From contig JACPAN010000015.1 of assembly GCA_016180815.1 (NCBI GenBank), positions 1-64,000 of the forward strand: 64,000 nt of DNA. Direction: 5' to 3'. The DNA comes from Elusimicrobiota bacterium (lineage in GTDB: Bacteria > Elusimicrobiota > Elusimicrobia > JACQPE01). The notes beneath the pieces are model-generated. The model was not told the DNA's origin. It made no database searches and was given only the letters and a program-made list of their open reading frames with translations. This document shows positions 52,150-61,085 of this stretch, piece by piece. Made by a program: the position numbers and the translations under genes. The number at the start of each line of letters is the position of its first letter. The stretch's first letter is position 1.

Positions 52150-52638
52150 ATGCCGCCAAGAAAATGGGATCTCGCCAAGCTCCAATCTACAGTAGAAAAC
52201 TCAACCAGCGTTGCCCAGGTAATTAAAAAATTGGGTCTCCTCCCGGCTGGAGGAAATTACGTCCAACTAAAAAAATATATTCGTGTTTTTCGCCTTAATA
52301 TTTCTCATTTTAAAGGCCATGCCTGGAACAAAGGCATGCGCGGCACAGGCAGGCCTCATTCGCCGCTGGAAGCAATTCTTGTAAAAGGCAATTCCTATCA
52401 AAGCTTTAAACTCAAGAAACGCCTACTCGCCGCCGGACTAAAACCCGCACATTGTGAACAATGCGGCTGGGCACAAAAAAATGCTGAGGGTTATTTACCG
52501 CTAGAGCTTGATCACATCAACGGCGACCGATTCGACAACCGTCTTCAAAATCTTAGAGTTCTATGCCCCAATTGTCACAGCTTGCAGTCAACCCATCGCG
52601 GAAGAAATATTCGAAAACGGCTTAGAATGCTGTCCTAA
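52150..52638 (+). CDS. HNH endonuclease
   Basis: A 162-residue protein with an N-terminal helix-turn-helix-like region (LAKLQSTVENSTSVAQVIKKLG cut over residues 8-30) and a C-terminal HNH fold. Zinc pairs CEQCG and CPNC flank LPLELDHINGDRFDNRLQNLRVLC, split across ~110-140, which holds the D-H, N and N residues. Similar proteins are phage or free-standing homing endonucleases. It lies 107 bases from tRNA-Arg, in DNA clearly richer in AT than its surroundings, and probably arrived by transfer. Confidence 0.92.
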   Translation: MPPRKWDLAKLQSTVENSTSVAQVIKKLGLLPAGGNYVQLKKYIRVFRLNISHFKGHAWNKGMRGTGRPHSPLEAILVKGNSYQSFKLKKRLLAAGLKPAHCEQCGWAQKNAEGYLPLELDHINGDRFDNRLQNLRVLCPNCHSLQSTHRGRNIRKRLRMLS

Positions 52639-52647
52639 ATTACAAAC

Positions 52648-53769
52648 TTAATTTCTTCTAGAGCCTTTAGGATACTTTATGATTACCTTATTTATGTAAA
52701 TAGGGGCCACTGGTCTATCATAGGAATTGCGCTCTACCTGCGATATCTTTTCAACAATATCTTGCCCTTTAACGACTTGTCCAAAAATTGTGTGCTTGCC
52801 ATCAAGCCAAGACGTTCCGTTTACAGTGATAAAAAACTGACTGCCGTTTGTATTTGGCCCTGCATTAGCCATTGCTAGACGGCCAGGACGATCAAAAGTT
52901 AGAGATTTATCAATTTCATCTTCAAACCGATACCCAGGACCGCCGGTACCTTTGCCATCAGGGTCTCCTCCTTGAATCATAAATTCAGGTATTACACGAT
53001 GAAATTTAAGGCCATCATAAAATTTTCTTCCTTCCGTACCTTCTGACCTAGGATTTGGTCTCCCTTCGGCTAAGGTGATAAAGTTTGCCACTGTCTTTGG
53101 AGCTTTATCTTCAAAAAGTATGCAGGTAATTTCGCCTAAAGTTGTTTCAACAATTGCATATGTTCCTGGAAATAATTTATCTATCTTTTCCTTCCCACTT
53201 TTAATCTTTTGGCCAAAGGTTGCAGCTTCACCAATTTCAGAGCTATCTTCCATTTGAAGCAGGTTTCGCACAGAATTATCAACCTTTATCTTCACTCGGC
53301 CTGCTCCGATTACAACGCCCGTTTCAGTTTTAATTAGACGAGCGTTGAGTTCAATAGTTTTGCCCATGTTTGTATATGTCCCCGTACCTATTAAATCAGC
53401 TCCCAAAATTTTACCGAGTTTTTTCACGGTGTTATCTTCTAAAAGGCCTGTAGCCCCGAGCTTCATTTCACTCATAATTTGATCAATATGCGCACGAGTT
53501 ACAATTTGTAATTTTTTTAATTCATACAACTCCGTCAATAGCTGTTCTGCTATATGTTTGCCGAAATGAGAAGCTTCCCCATCAAGAGTTACGAATGGCA
53601 ATATGGCAACAACATCTTTTGTATCAGATTTCTTGGGCGCAATTTTTCGAGCAAGAGATTCAATACCGTTCTCCAATAACACAGCAGCTGATATTTCAGA
53701 ACCGGTCAATATCATTCCCACTAGCATAAATGCCTGGATTAGACGGGAAAAGTAAAACTTTATTTTCAC
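52648..53769 (-). CDS. Secreted CsgG/FlgO-like domain fused to a cyclophilin peptidyl-prolyl isomerase
   Basis: A 373-residue protein with a signal sequence (about residues 7-30) from a GTG start. Residues ~40-175 match the fold of CsgG/FlgO-type and TolB-N-like proteins: VVAILPFVTLDG, LLTELYELKKLQIVTRAHID and ILGADLIGTGTYTNMG. Residues ~205-370 are a cyclophilin: FHRVIPEFMIQGGDP, GSQFFITV and HTIFGQVVKGQDIV. Key isomerase residues Arg, Phe and Gln are present. AT-rich like its neighbours and convergent with the HNH gene. The fusion suggests an assembly or folding factor at the outer membrane. I know of no named family with this order. Confidence 0.85.
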   Translation of the reverse strand: MKIKFYFSRLIQAFMLVGMILTGSEISAAVLLENGIESLARKIAPKKSDTKDVVAILPFVTLDGEASHFGKHIAEQLLTELYELKKLQIVTRAHIDQIMSEMKLGATGLLEDNTVKKLGKILGADLIGTGTYTNMGKTIELNARLIKTETGVVIGAGRVKIKVDNSVRNLLQMEDSSEIGEAATFGQKIKSGKEKIDKLFPGTYAIVETTLGEITCILFEDKAPKTVANFITLAEGRPNPRSEGTEGRKFYDGLKFHRVIPEFMIQGGDPDGKGTGGPGYRFEDEIDKSLTFDRPGRLAMANAGPNTNGSQFFITVNGTSWLDGKHTIFGQVVKGQDIVEKISQVERNSYDRPVAPIYINKVIIKYPKGSRRN

Positions 53770-53833
53770 CAGGGTTTTTATACAATTTTTCAGTTGTTTG
53801 AATTAAAAATGTAGTTCAAATTCAGAGTACATA

Positions 53834-54724
53834 GTGATAAACGTGCATTTTTACAGAGTGAATCCCTTTGTTTTAAAGAATTGCGCTTTGGAAGTTGAGA
53901 GAAAATTCAAGGCTGCCCAAATCACCATAAGACCTCAAAGCGAGTTGGAGAGAATAATTTCTCAAGGAAAAGCGTTAATTGACTTTTTGCAACAGCAAAG
54001 AGCTGGCGTGCTAACTGATTTAATCTCAGGAGCTCTCTCTTGTTATCGTTTATTTTCAACTATTCAGAATCTTGATCCAGCCACGCCAAAGCATCGGCGC
54101 AAACTGTATGAATTATCTAGAAAAAATTTAATGTTTTGGACTACTGGCCAATCCTCTGCCAGAGACACTGAATGGGAAATATCTGCCTGGAACACTCTGT
54201 CTAGATGTAAATTATCACCCTCTTTCTCCGAGCCTCCTGATATCTGGATTCATCTTGATGGACAAATTTTTGCCGTTGCATGCAAAAATATTTACTCATT
54301 ATCAAACGTTGATAAGCAGGTTAAAGATGGCGTAGCGCAAATAAAAAAATCAAATTTTCCGGGGTTACTTTTTCTTTCGTTAGATAGTCCCTTGCAATTA
54401 AAATTTGCTCCTAGTCTTCGGCTTCCAGAAGGAAAACTTGAAACCCTTAATAATTCTATTGAACAGGACCTACTCTCTTTTAGGGATACAAAACAACAAA
54501 AATGGCATAAAGACTATCTGGAAGAAATCAAAACAGGAAAGTTGGCTGGAATACTTATTTCTGGAACTATTTCTAATCTAAGTGACCAATTTCAACCAGT
54601 CTTGCTTCAGAAAGTGCTTCTCTGGGCCCCTGGCTCTCAACCAGGGGATGCTCGAATAAAGATGAAATCGTTGCTCTCAATCATTCAACATACTTTTACT
54701 CAGTCACCACTTAATTTTCAATAA
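53834..54724 (+). CDS. Hypothetical protein, possible nuclease-like fold
   Basis: A 296-residue protein from a GTG start, in AT-rich DNA. The N-terminal half is helical (FLQQQRAGVLTDLISGALSCY). A central segment runs EWEISAWNTLSR, then PPDIWIHLDGQIFAVACKNIY, which recalls the Asp-x(n)-(E)xK motif of PD-(D/E)XK nucleases, but the acidic residue before Lys is replaced (ACK). The C-terminal part carries LAGILISGTISNL and KVLLWAPGS. A restriction-type or defence protein is possible given the island context, but no family is recognised. Confidence 0.6.
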   Translation: MINVHFYRVNPFVLKNCALEVERKFKAAQITIRPQSELERIISQGKALIDFLQQQRAGVLTDLISGALSCYRLFSTIQNLDPATPKHRRKLYELSRKNLMFWTTGQSSARDTEWEISAWNTLSRCKLSPSFSEPPDIWIHLDGQIFAVACKNIYSLSNVDKQVKDGVAQIKKSNFPGLLFLSLDSPLQLKFAPSLRLPEGKLETLNNSIEQDLLSFRDTKQQKWHKDYLEEIKTGKLAGILISGTISNLSDQFQPVLLQKVLLWAPGSQPGDARIKMKSLLSIIQHTFTQSPLNFQ

Positions 54725-54774
54725 AAATTCCAAATTAAAACGGGTCTATTACAGTCGTTATTAAAATTGTGCTG

Positions 54775-55076
54775 TGGGCGGAGAGGGAGTCGAACCCTCA
54801 CGGCCTTGCGGCCAACGGATTTTACACTTGACCCTCGTGTTTCCACGAGGAGTGGACTATACCTTTCCCCTGCCGTTGCATTGCTTTGCAAGAAGGGGAT
54901 CCCCCGTCTAGTCTCTACACCTTCCTCCCAGATTATGCCTGAGAGGCTTGGCTCGGGATTGGCATGTCTTTTAGAAGACTACAGCGTTCCCCGAATTTGA
55001 GGGAATTATTACCCTGCGGTTACCCGCAGGGAGACCCAATTTGAGTCCGTCGCGTATACCATTCCGCCATCCGCCC
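54775..55076 (-). tRNA. tRNA-Leu interrupted by a group I intron (probable anticodon UAA)
   Basis: The minus strand holds a 33-nt 5' exon (55044-55076) and a 50-nt 3' exon (54775-54824). Joined, they give a complete class II tRNA-Leu: acceptor GGGCGGA/TCCGCCC, anticodon stem ACGGA/TCCGT, a long variable arm with GGCCGCAAGGCC, T arm GAGGG-TTCGACT-CCCTC, discriminator A and no CCA. Splicing after U33 before TAAAATCC gives loop CTTAAAA, anticodon UAA. If the cut were one base later on both sides the anticodon would be CAA, but the intron would then end in U, not the required G. Confidence 0.92.
54825..55043 (-). other. 219-nt group I self-splicing intron in tRNA-Leu
   Basis: The intron begins CAAATTGGGTC, whose GGTC pairs with exon GACU to form P1 with a U-G pair at the splice site, and it ends in G. 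P2 is CCCTGCGG/CCGCAGGG with a GTAA loop (55012-55031). The conserved R sequence is seen as GTGTAGAGACTAGAC (54906-54920). The S sequence is AAGGTATAGTCC (54854-54865), and P9 is CCTCGTG/CACGAGG with a GAAA loop (54833-54850). GNRA loops in L2 and L9 are typical of small tRNA introns (IC3). It encodes no protein. Confidence 0.93.
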
Positions 55077-55123
55077 AACTGACCTTTGATTTTAGTTTTT
55101 GGTTTATGAAATAGAAAGGTAAG

Positions 55124-55405
55124 TTATTTAAATCGGTACTCGGTTTCGCCCGGCAACAATGCGTGCAGTTCCCGCCGGTAGACATCTTTCCATGCTCCCG
55201 GATCGCCTTTTTCAAGAAGCTCAAATTCCAGGGCAAGTCGGTCCTTGGCCGCCCGGCGATCTTCAATGTTGCGCTCCAGCCTGCGAATTGCGCGCCAATT
55301 GCCGATTAAATGAACAATGTCCCGCGCCGACCACAAAACCGCAAGGGCCAAAGGAGCGGCCCAAATTAAATACGGTTTTATCGAGCGCGGCCATTTGAGC
55401 GCCAT
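55124..55405 (-). CDS. ftsB: FtsB/DivIC-like septum formation protein
   Basis: A 93-residue protein with a short cytoplasmic start, one membrane helix (about 11-32) and a coiled coil (about 36-70, WRAIRRLERNIEDRR), matching FtsB/DivIC. These bitopic proteins form the FtsQBL complex of the divisome. It sits nine bases after eno on the same strand, the same eno-ftsB order as in proteobacteria. Sequence similarity in this family is low, so the call rests on size, topology and place. Confidence 0.82.
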   Translation of the reverse strand: MALKWPRSIKPYLIWAAPLALAVLWSARDIVHLIGNWRAIRRLERNIEDRRAAKDRLALEFELLEKGDPGAWKDVYRRELHALLPGETEYRFK

Positions 55406-55413
55406 CAGCGCCG

Positions 55414-56742
55414 CTACACCCGCGAAGCGCGCCCCGCGCCGAGAGCGGCCAGACCGCGATAAGCCCCTGCCCCTAATTCCTCTTCGATACGCAGCAGCTC
55501 ATTGTATTTGGCCAGACGCTCGCTGCGGGAAACCGAGCCGGACTTAATGCCGGCGGCGCCCAGACCAACGGCAATATGCGCCAACGCCGGGTCTTCCGTT
55601 TCTCCGGAACGATGCGAAGCCACGGTCGCATACCCATGCTCATGGGCCAGACGGATCACCTCAGCCGTTTCAGAGAGCGTTCCGATCTGATTGGGCTTGA
55701 TCAAAATCGCCGTGCCCACAGAACCGGAAACGCCCCGGCGAAGCCGCTCCGGATTCGTCACAAAAAGATCGTCGCCGATCAGCAACGGCGGACGACCCTG
55801 TTTGAATTCTCCGCCTGATAAATCGGCCATATGGGCGGTCAGCTTCGCCCATCCGGCCCAGTCATCCTCCGCCAGAGGGTCTTCAAAACTGACGATGGGG
55901 TAGAGCCGGGACCATTCGGCCAAATCATCAATCATCTCATCAACCGAAAGAGGAGGGCGCTCCGGGTACAAACGGTAAGCGCCCTCTTCAAAAAATTCAC
56001 TGGAAGCCAAATCAAGCGCCAGATAAATCTTCTCCGCATGGCCTGCCGCAGCCGCGGCTTCAAGCAAAAGAGCCATGGCTTCCATCGGCCCATCCAAATC
56101 CCTGGGAGCGAATCCCCCTTCATCACCGACAGCGGTCGAATCCTTTCGGCCGGCCAGCATGGATTTCAAAGCCCTGAACGTTTCCGCGGCCGCGCGCAGA
56201 GCCTCTTTGAAACTCTGCGCCGCCGAAGGAATAATCATGAATTCCTGAATCGCCAAATTATTATCCGCATGGCGGCCGCCGTTGATCACGTTAAACATCG
56301 GCGTCGGCAGAAACGCTTGGCGCGTGCCGTAAAGATCCATCAAATGTCGATACAGCGGCTTTTGCCGCAATTGAGCCCCTGCTTTCGCCGCCGCCAAGCT
56401 CACGGCCAGCATGGCATTGGCTCCCAGCACCGACTTATTGGCCGTGGCGTCCAATTCCCTTAACACACGATCAACTTCAAGCAAATCAACCGGGTCGGTC
56501 CCGGCCAAAGCCGGAACGATTTTTTCGCGCACCATGGCGCAGGCGCGCAAAACGCCCAAGCCGCCGTAGCGCCCCTGATCGCCGTCTCTAAGTTCAAGGG
56601 CCTCGTGTGCGCCTTTAGAAGCGCCCGAAGGAACGGCCGCGCGAACAGAGCGTCCGTCGCCAAGAACAATTTCAACTTCGACCGTAGGGTTCCCCCGGGA
56701 ATCCAAAATTTCACGCGCTTCAACGGCTGAAATATTTTTCAT
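55414..56742 (-). CDS. eno: Enolase
   Basis: A 442-residue glycolytic enzyme converting 2-phosphoglycerate to phosphoenolpyruvate. Signatures: AREILDSRGNPTVEVEI, VPSGASKGAHEALELRD, GDEGGFAP, SFEDPLAEDDW, ILIKPNQIGT (catalytic Lys) and SHRSGETED. Two ATGs are in tandem; the second (56742) has the better spacing (6 bases) from AGGAGG. A short tail beyond the usual end is Ala/Gly rich. Very sure. Confidence 0.97.
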   Translation of the reverse strand: MKNISAVEAREILDSRGNPTVEVEIVLGDGRSVRAAVPSGASKGAHEALELRDGDQGRYGGLGVLRACAMVREKIVPALAGTDPVDLLEVDRVLRELDATANKSVLGANAMLAVSLAAAKAGAQLRQKPLYRHLMDLYGTRQAFLPTPMFNVINGGRHADNNLAIQEFMIIPSAAQSFKEALRAAAETFRALKSMLAGRKDSTAVGDEGGFAPRDLDGPMEAMALLLEAAAAAGHAEKIYLALDLASSEFFEEGAYRLYPERPPLSVDEMIDDLAEWSRLYPIVSFEDPLAEDDWAGWAKLTAHMADLSGGEFKQGRPPLLIGDDLFVTNPERLRRGVSGSVGTAILIKPNQIGTLSETAEVIRLAHEHGYATVASHRSGETEDPALAHIAVGLGAAGIKSGSVSRSERLAKYNELLRIEEELGAGAYRGLAALGAGRASRV

Positions 56743-56782
56743 CATTCGCCTCCTGCCCTATTCTTTTCCTTTATATATAACT

Positions 56783-59077
56783 TCACTCCTGCTCCCCGGC
56801 TTCCTCCTGAAGCTCCTCCTCAACATCCTCTTCGACAGCGCCGGAAGCCGGCTCTTCATCGCCGGGAGTCGTTTCCTCCGGAGATTCCTCTTGAGCGCCC
56901 TCCTCGGGCGCCACGATCGTCTCCTGAGGGCTTTCCGTAGTCGCCGTGCTGGGCAAAACCAAATCTCTAGGCCGCGTCAAAACTTCCCGCTCATGGCTGT
57001 CAAGTTCGCAAAATACGGATGGCTGGGCCTCGCGCAGAAAAACCTCAAGCCTGGTTTTCGGACAACTGGAGCGCGCCAAGTACCCGCTCACCGTGCATAT
57101 TTTTTGAAAAACAACGCCGTCGGGAGGCGGCCCGAACTCATGGGGCGGATAGGATTCCATAATCGGACGGCTCACCTCGATCCACCAGGGGACGATGGTC
57201 GATCCGCCGGTGACGTCTTTTTTGCCCAACGCATCGGGAGTGTCATAGCCCATCCAGCCGCCGGCGACGACATCGGGAGTAAAGCCCACGAACCAGAGAT
57301 CGCGATTATCCTGAGCCGTCCCGGTTTTGCCGGCCAACGCCCGCTTGATGGCCGCCCCGGCGCGTCGCGCCGTTCCTTCCGACACTACGCTTTTCATCAT
57401 ATCCACGGTCAAAAACGTCTCCGCCGAAGGAAGAGCCTCGGCCAGCAACGGCCTGTTTTCCTCAAGCATCGCCCCTGTTTGGCTGTTTTTAATACGGCGA
57501 ATGGCGTAAGGTTTAGCGTGGATACCCAAGTTGGCCAAGGTCTGATACGCGCCCGCCAATTCAAGCAACGTCACCTCGGCCGTGCCCAAGCCCAATGACA
57601 AAACCGGGTCGAGCCGGCTTTCGATGCCGGCACGATGAGCGACTTGCACAACCCGCCTAGGCGTGGCTTGATCAACGAGCCGGATGGAAATCACATTGCG
57701 CGAAAGCGCCAAGCCGCGCCTTAGGGTAATTGGCCCCAGGTACTTGCCGTCAAAATTGCCCGGCACCCAGGCCATTTCAGGAGGCAGCGTGGCTGTCGTC
57801 TGTAAAATCGTATAGAAATCCGTGGAACCCTCCACGAGGCGCCAATTTTTTCCGTCGTATGTATAGGCCAACGGTAAATCATCATAAATGGCGGCCGGCG
57901 CGGCGCCGTTTAATACGGCGGCCAACCAGACAAACGGCTTGAAAGCGCTGCCGGGCTGACGGCGGGATTGGTACACGCGGTTGTACTGAGAAACGCGAAA
58001 ATCACGCCCACCCAGCCAGATTAGAATTCCCCCCGTCTTTGCTTCGAGGGCCAAATACGCTCCCTCGACCTTCAGCGTCGACGTAGCGAACGCCACGTTG
58101 CCCCGGTTTAACTCCCATTCGGCGCGGGCTTTGTCGAAATTCTCCAAAGCGCCGACAAAAACCTCATACGCTTTCTCCTGAACCTGCGCGTCCAGAGTCG
58201 TTTCGATTTCCAGGCCGCCTTTCCAAAGAAGCTCCGGCGAATAACGCTCTTCCACGTCTTGACGGATATATTCGATAAAGTGCGCAAAGGCCGGCGGCAA
58301 GGCTGAAACGCTTTTGCTGGTGATCAGCACGCCCTCTTTCAGGGCTTGATCATAGGCCGCCGGAGAAACGAAACCCAGGTCTTCCATCCTTTTTAAAACC
58401 ACTCGAGAACGGGTATTGGCCGCTTCCGGAGCGCGCCACGGAGAATAATTGGCCGGCGCCTTAACCAAACCGGCCAGCATGGCCGACTCCGCGATCGTAA
58501 TTTCCCCCACATCCTTCCCAAAAAACGTCCGGGCTCCTTCGCTGGCGCCGTAAACCCCGTGCCCCAGGTAAACTTGATTCAGATACATTTCCAAAATTTC
58601 TTCCTTGGACAGATGCCTCTCGATGTAAATCGCCAAGAGCAACTCCCTCAATTTCCGGCGCACGCTGCGCTCTCTGGTTAAAAACAAATTCTTGGCGATT
58701 TGCTGAGTGATGGTGCTTCCGCCCTGCACCACGCGCCCGTGAATAAAATTAGCCCACACGGCGCGGGCAATGGCTCTGGGATCGATCCCCCAATGATCGA
58801 AAAAACGCTCGTCTTCAATGGCGACAAAAGCGTCTTGCAATGACCTGGGGATATGCTTCAGGGGCATGTAATCTCTTTTTTCAACGGCGTATTCAAAAAT
58901 CACCCGGCCCGTGCGATCCATCAGCTTGGAACCCATGGCCGGTTCCCAAAATTTCACCTGAGGCAATTGCGGCAGTTCCATCATTTCGCGGCGAAGAAAA
59001 AAAGAACCGGCCACCACGGCTAAAACGCCCAAAACGCCCCATCGTAAACGCCAACAAACGGCAAAAAGAACGGACAT
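56783..59077 (-). CDS. mrcA: Penicillin-binding protein 1A (bifunctional)
   Basis: A 764-residue class A PBP. One membrane helix (about 10-28) precedes a GT51 glycosyltransferase with catalytic Glu in EDERFFDHWGID, QGGSTITQQIAKNLFL and EILEMYLNQVYLG. The transpeptidase has SAFK (RRQPGSAFKPF), SRN and GKTGTAQ. The C-terminal ~50 residues are mostly acidic. The ATG at 59077 is preferred over 59137 because it gives the normal short N-terminus before the helix and has GAGG upstream. It polymerises and cross-links peptidoglycan and is divergent from the amidase gene. Confidence 0.95.
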   Translation of the reverse strand: MSVLFAVCWRLRWGVLGVLAVVAGSFFLRREMMELPQLPQVKFWEPAMGSKLMDRTGRVIFEYAVEKRDYMPLKHIPRSLQDAFVAIEDERFFDHWGIDPRAIARAVWANFIHGRVVQGGSTITQQIAKNLFLTRERSVRRKLRELLLAIYIERHLSKEEILEMYLNQVYLGHGVYGASEGARTFFGKDVGEITIAESAMLAGLVKAPANYSPWRAPEAANTRSRVVLKRMEDLGFVSPAAYDQALKEGVLITSKSVSALPPAFAHFIEYIRQDVEERYSPELLWKGGLEIETTLDAQVQEKAYEVFVGALENFDKARAEWELNRGNVAFATSTLKVEGAYLALEAKTGGILIWLGGRDFRVSQYNRVYQSRRQPGSAFKPFVWLAAVLNGAAPAAIYDDLPLAYTYDGKNWRLVEGSTDFYTILQTTATLPPEMAWVPGNFDGKYLGPITLRRGLALSRNVISIRLVDQATPRRVVQVAHRAGIESRLDPVLSLGLGTAEVTLLELAGAYQTLANLGIHAKPYAIRRIKNSQTGAMLEENRPLLAEALPSAETFLTVDMMKSVVSEGTARRAGAAIKRALAGKTGTAQDNRDLWFVGFTPDVVAGGWMGYDTPDALGKKDVTGGSTIVPWWIEVSRPIMESYPPHEFGPPPDGVVFQKICTVSGYLARSSCPKTRLEVFLREAQPSVFCELDSHEREVLTRPRDLVLPSTATTESPQETIVAPEEGAQEESPEETTPGDEEPASGAVEEDVEEELQEEAGEQE

Positions 59078-59146
59078 GGCCTCATTATTCCAGATTCTTC
59101 GGTCGGATCGCTGGATTGGCCCGAATGAAAACACCATAATAACGCC

Positions 59147-61042
59147 GTGCGTATTCCGGCTGCCTTGCTATTCCTTGCGTTCGCGGTCGCGCGGCCTTCG
59201 CCTGCGTTGAGCCAGGAAATCGTTCTCGTCCGCCCCAGAGAAGCCGAAACATTGCCAAGTCACGCGAAGGGGGTGATTGTCGCCGGGAACGTCAAGGGTT
59301 CGCCTCTATCCGAAATTTTGATCAATGACGCCCCAACGCCCGTTTTTCGTACGGGCGCTTTTGTCGCCTATCTCCCCATCCCAAAAAACTCCGGGGACAA
59401 TTTTTTGATTATGGCGACAACCAGGACCGGCGGACCGGCATTAGCCCGAAAAACCGTCGCTATCGAAACAAATAAACCGTTGGGCCCGAAAGAACAAATC
59501 CTATCAAGCCTCGAGCCGAAAACCGGGCTCTGCGAAATTCTTCCCGGCGAAGCCGTCGGCATCTCCTTTCAGGCTCCCGCCGGAGGACAAGCGCGCTATC
59601 GCATCGCCGGCCTGACGGGCAAAACATCAATGATGGAAACACGGCCCGGGCTTTATGAAACTCGATTCGTCTTAGCTCCAAACGAAGTTTTTGACGCCTC
59701 CAAAGAAGGTCCGTTGCAAATTTTTTTCGAAACACCGGGCGGCGACGATATCAAGGTGGAAACCAAACGAAAAATTCGCGTGGCCAAGACAGGCCGCTGG
59801 CCGAAAGCCGCGCGCGTCATTGCCGCCAACGCCAAAGTGCTGGCCAACATTGAAAATGGAAGCTATTGGTTCAGCGTCTCATCAGGGACCATATTGACGA
59901 CGGACGGCCTGTTCGGCCAACTTTACCGCCTGCGCCTGGCCGGGGCTCTTTCCGGTTGGATCGCAACCTCGGACGTGATCCTGGAAAATTTTCTTCCCAA
60001 ATCCCCCATCTTGAGCGCGATCGAAGTTCAAGAAAACCATGAAGCCGCGACGGAAACGCTGCTGCGCATTAATTGGCAAGAAAATCTTCAGCTTCCTTTC
60101 TTAATCGAACGCCGGGGCGACGACGATATTAAAATCAGGCTCTTTAACGCGCGCATTCATCTGAATTGGATCCCCTATAAAACCGGCGGGCAATCGTCCC
60201 TGATTCGCAGCGTTTCCTGGACCATCCCTCAAGAAGACGAGGTCGACATTCTCGTGCAATTGAACCGGCCTCTGTATTGGGGCTATTGGGCTGAGGCTCA
60301 AAAAGGCGGCCTTGCCTTGCGCCTGCGCCGTGGGCGCGCCGAAACCGGCGCGGAATCTCGGTCGACACCGGGAGCCCGCCAAAGCATCGATCCGGATTCC
60401 ACCCAAATCCGGCCGAGTCCCTACCGACGCGAACTATCCGGCTTGACCGTCATGCTTGATGCCGGACACGGAGGCCGGGAAACAGGAGCGCCGGGGCCCT
60501 CAGGAACTTTGGAACAGCATCTTAATCTTCGCTTGACTAAAGAAGTGGCCAAACGGCTTGACGCCCTGGGCGCTCAAACGATTTTAACGCGCTCAGCCAC
60601 GGATCAAACCGTTGCGCTGGAAGAGCGCGTCGCCCTAGCCAAACGCGTGAACCCCGACCTATTTATTTCCATTCACATCAACGATTTCCCTTCTTGGGTG
60701 GATCCTTTTGCGCGAGGCCCCTGGGGTTCATCCGTGTACTATTACCACAATCAGTCTTTGGGTCTGGCGCAGCGCGCCGGCAAAGAACTGGGAGCGGCCA
60801 ATTTAAAAATACCCTCGAACGGAGTGCTTTGGAGCGATTTATACGTGACCAGGGAAATCACGATACCGGCGATTTTGATCGAGTCTGGATATGTGCTTTT
60901 CCCCTGGCAGGAAGAGTTACTGGCTTGGGATTCTGAATTTGCCCGCCTCTTCGCGGCGGCTGTCGGACGCGCCGTTCATCGCTATGCTCAAGAAGCGGCG
61001 GCTGTCGGAAGGAAAAAAAGAAATTTGGCGGCCTCGCCTTAG
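59147..61042 (+). CDS. N-acetylmuramoyl-L-alanine amidase with N-terminal wall-targeting region
   Basis: A 631-residue secreted amidase from a GTG start with signal peptide (PAALLFLAFAVARPSPALS). The first ~400 residues are beta-rich with an SH3-like segment (WFSVSSGTILTTDGLFGQLYRL region at ~245) and an AMIN-like stretch. The Amidase_3 domain (~430-620) has zinc ligands in LDAGHGG, the Glu in TLEQHLNLRLTKE and SIHIND, and catalytic Glu in ILIESGYV. It cleaves stem peptides during cell separation. The start lies 70 bases from divergent PBP1A, so both probably share a control region. Confidence 0.92.
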   Translation: MRIPAALLFLAFAVARPSPALSQEIVLVRPREAETLPSHAKGVIVAGNVKGSPLSEILINDAPTPVFRTGAFVAYLPIPKNSGDNFLIMATTRTGGPALARKTVAIETNKPLGPKEQILSSLEPKTGLCEILPGEAVGISFQAPAGGQARYRIAGLTGKTSMMETRPGLYETRFVLAPNEVFDASKEGPLQIFFETPGGDDIKVETKRKIRVAKTGRWPKAARVIAANAKVLANIENGSYWFSVSSGTILTTDGLFGQLYRLRLAGALSGWIATSDVILENFLPKSPILSAIEVQENHEAATETLLRINWQENLQLPFLIERRGDDDIKIRLFNARIHLNWIPYKTGGQSSLIRSVSWTIPQEDEVDILVQLNRPLYWGYWAEAQKGGLALRLRRGRAETGAESRSTPGARQSIDPDSTQIRPSPYRRELSGLTVMLDAGHGGRETGAPGPSGTLEQHLNLRLTKEVAKRLDALGAQTILTRSATDQTVALEERVALAKRVNPDLFISIHINDFPSWVDPFARGPWGSSVYYYHNQSLGLAQRAGKELGAANLKIPSNGVLWSDLYVTREITIPAILIESGYVLFPWQEELLAWDSEFARLFAAAVGRAVHRYAQEAAAVGRKKRNLAASP

Positions 61043-61085
61043 AGCCGGGGCCGGCGGGAGATGATGAAAAGGGGCGGGCCGGTTT

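Noticed and set aside
52150-54724. Restriction-modification or toxin-antitoxin defence system
   Set aside because: HNH and a nuclease-like protein are present, but there is no methyltransferase, no paired small genes and a convergent cyclophilin between them.
54767-55266. Open reading frames on both strands across the tRNA-Leu region
   Set aside because: They read through tRNA exons and the group I intron; the RNA structure explains the sequence fully.
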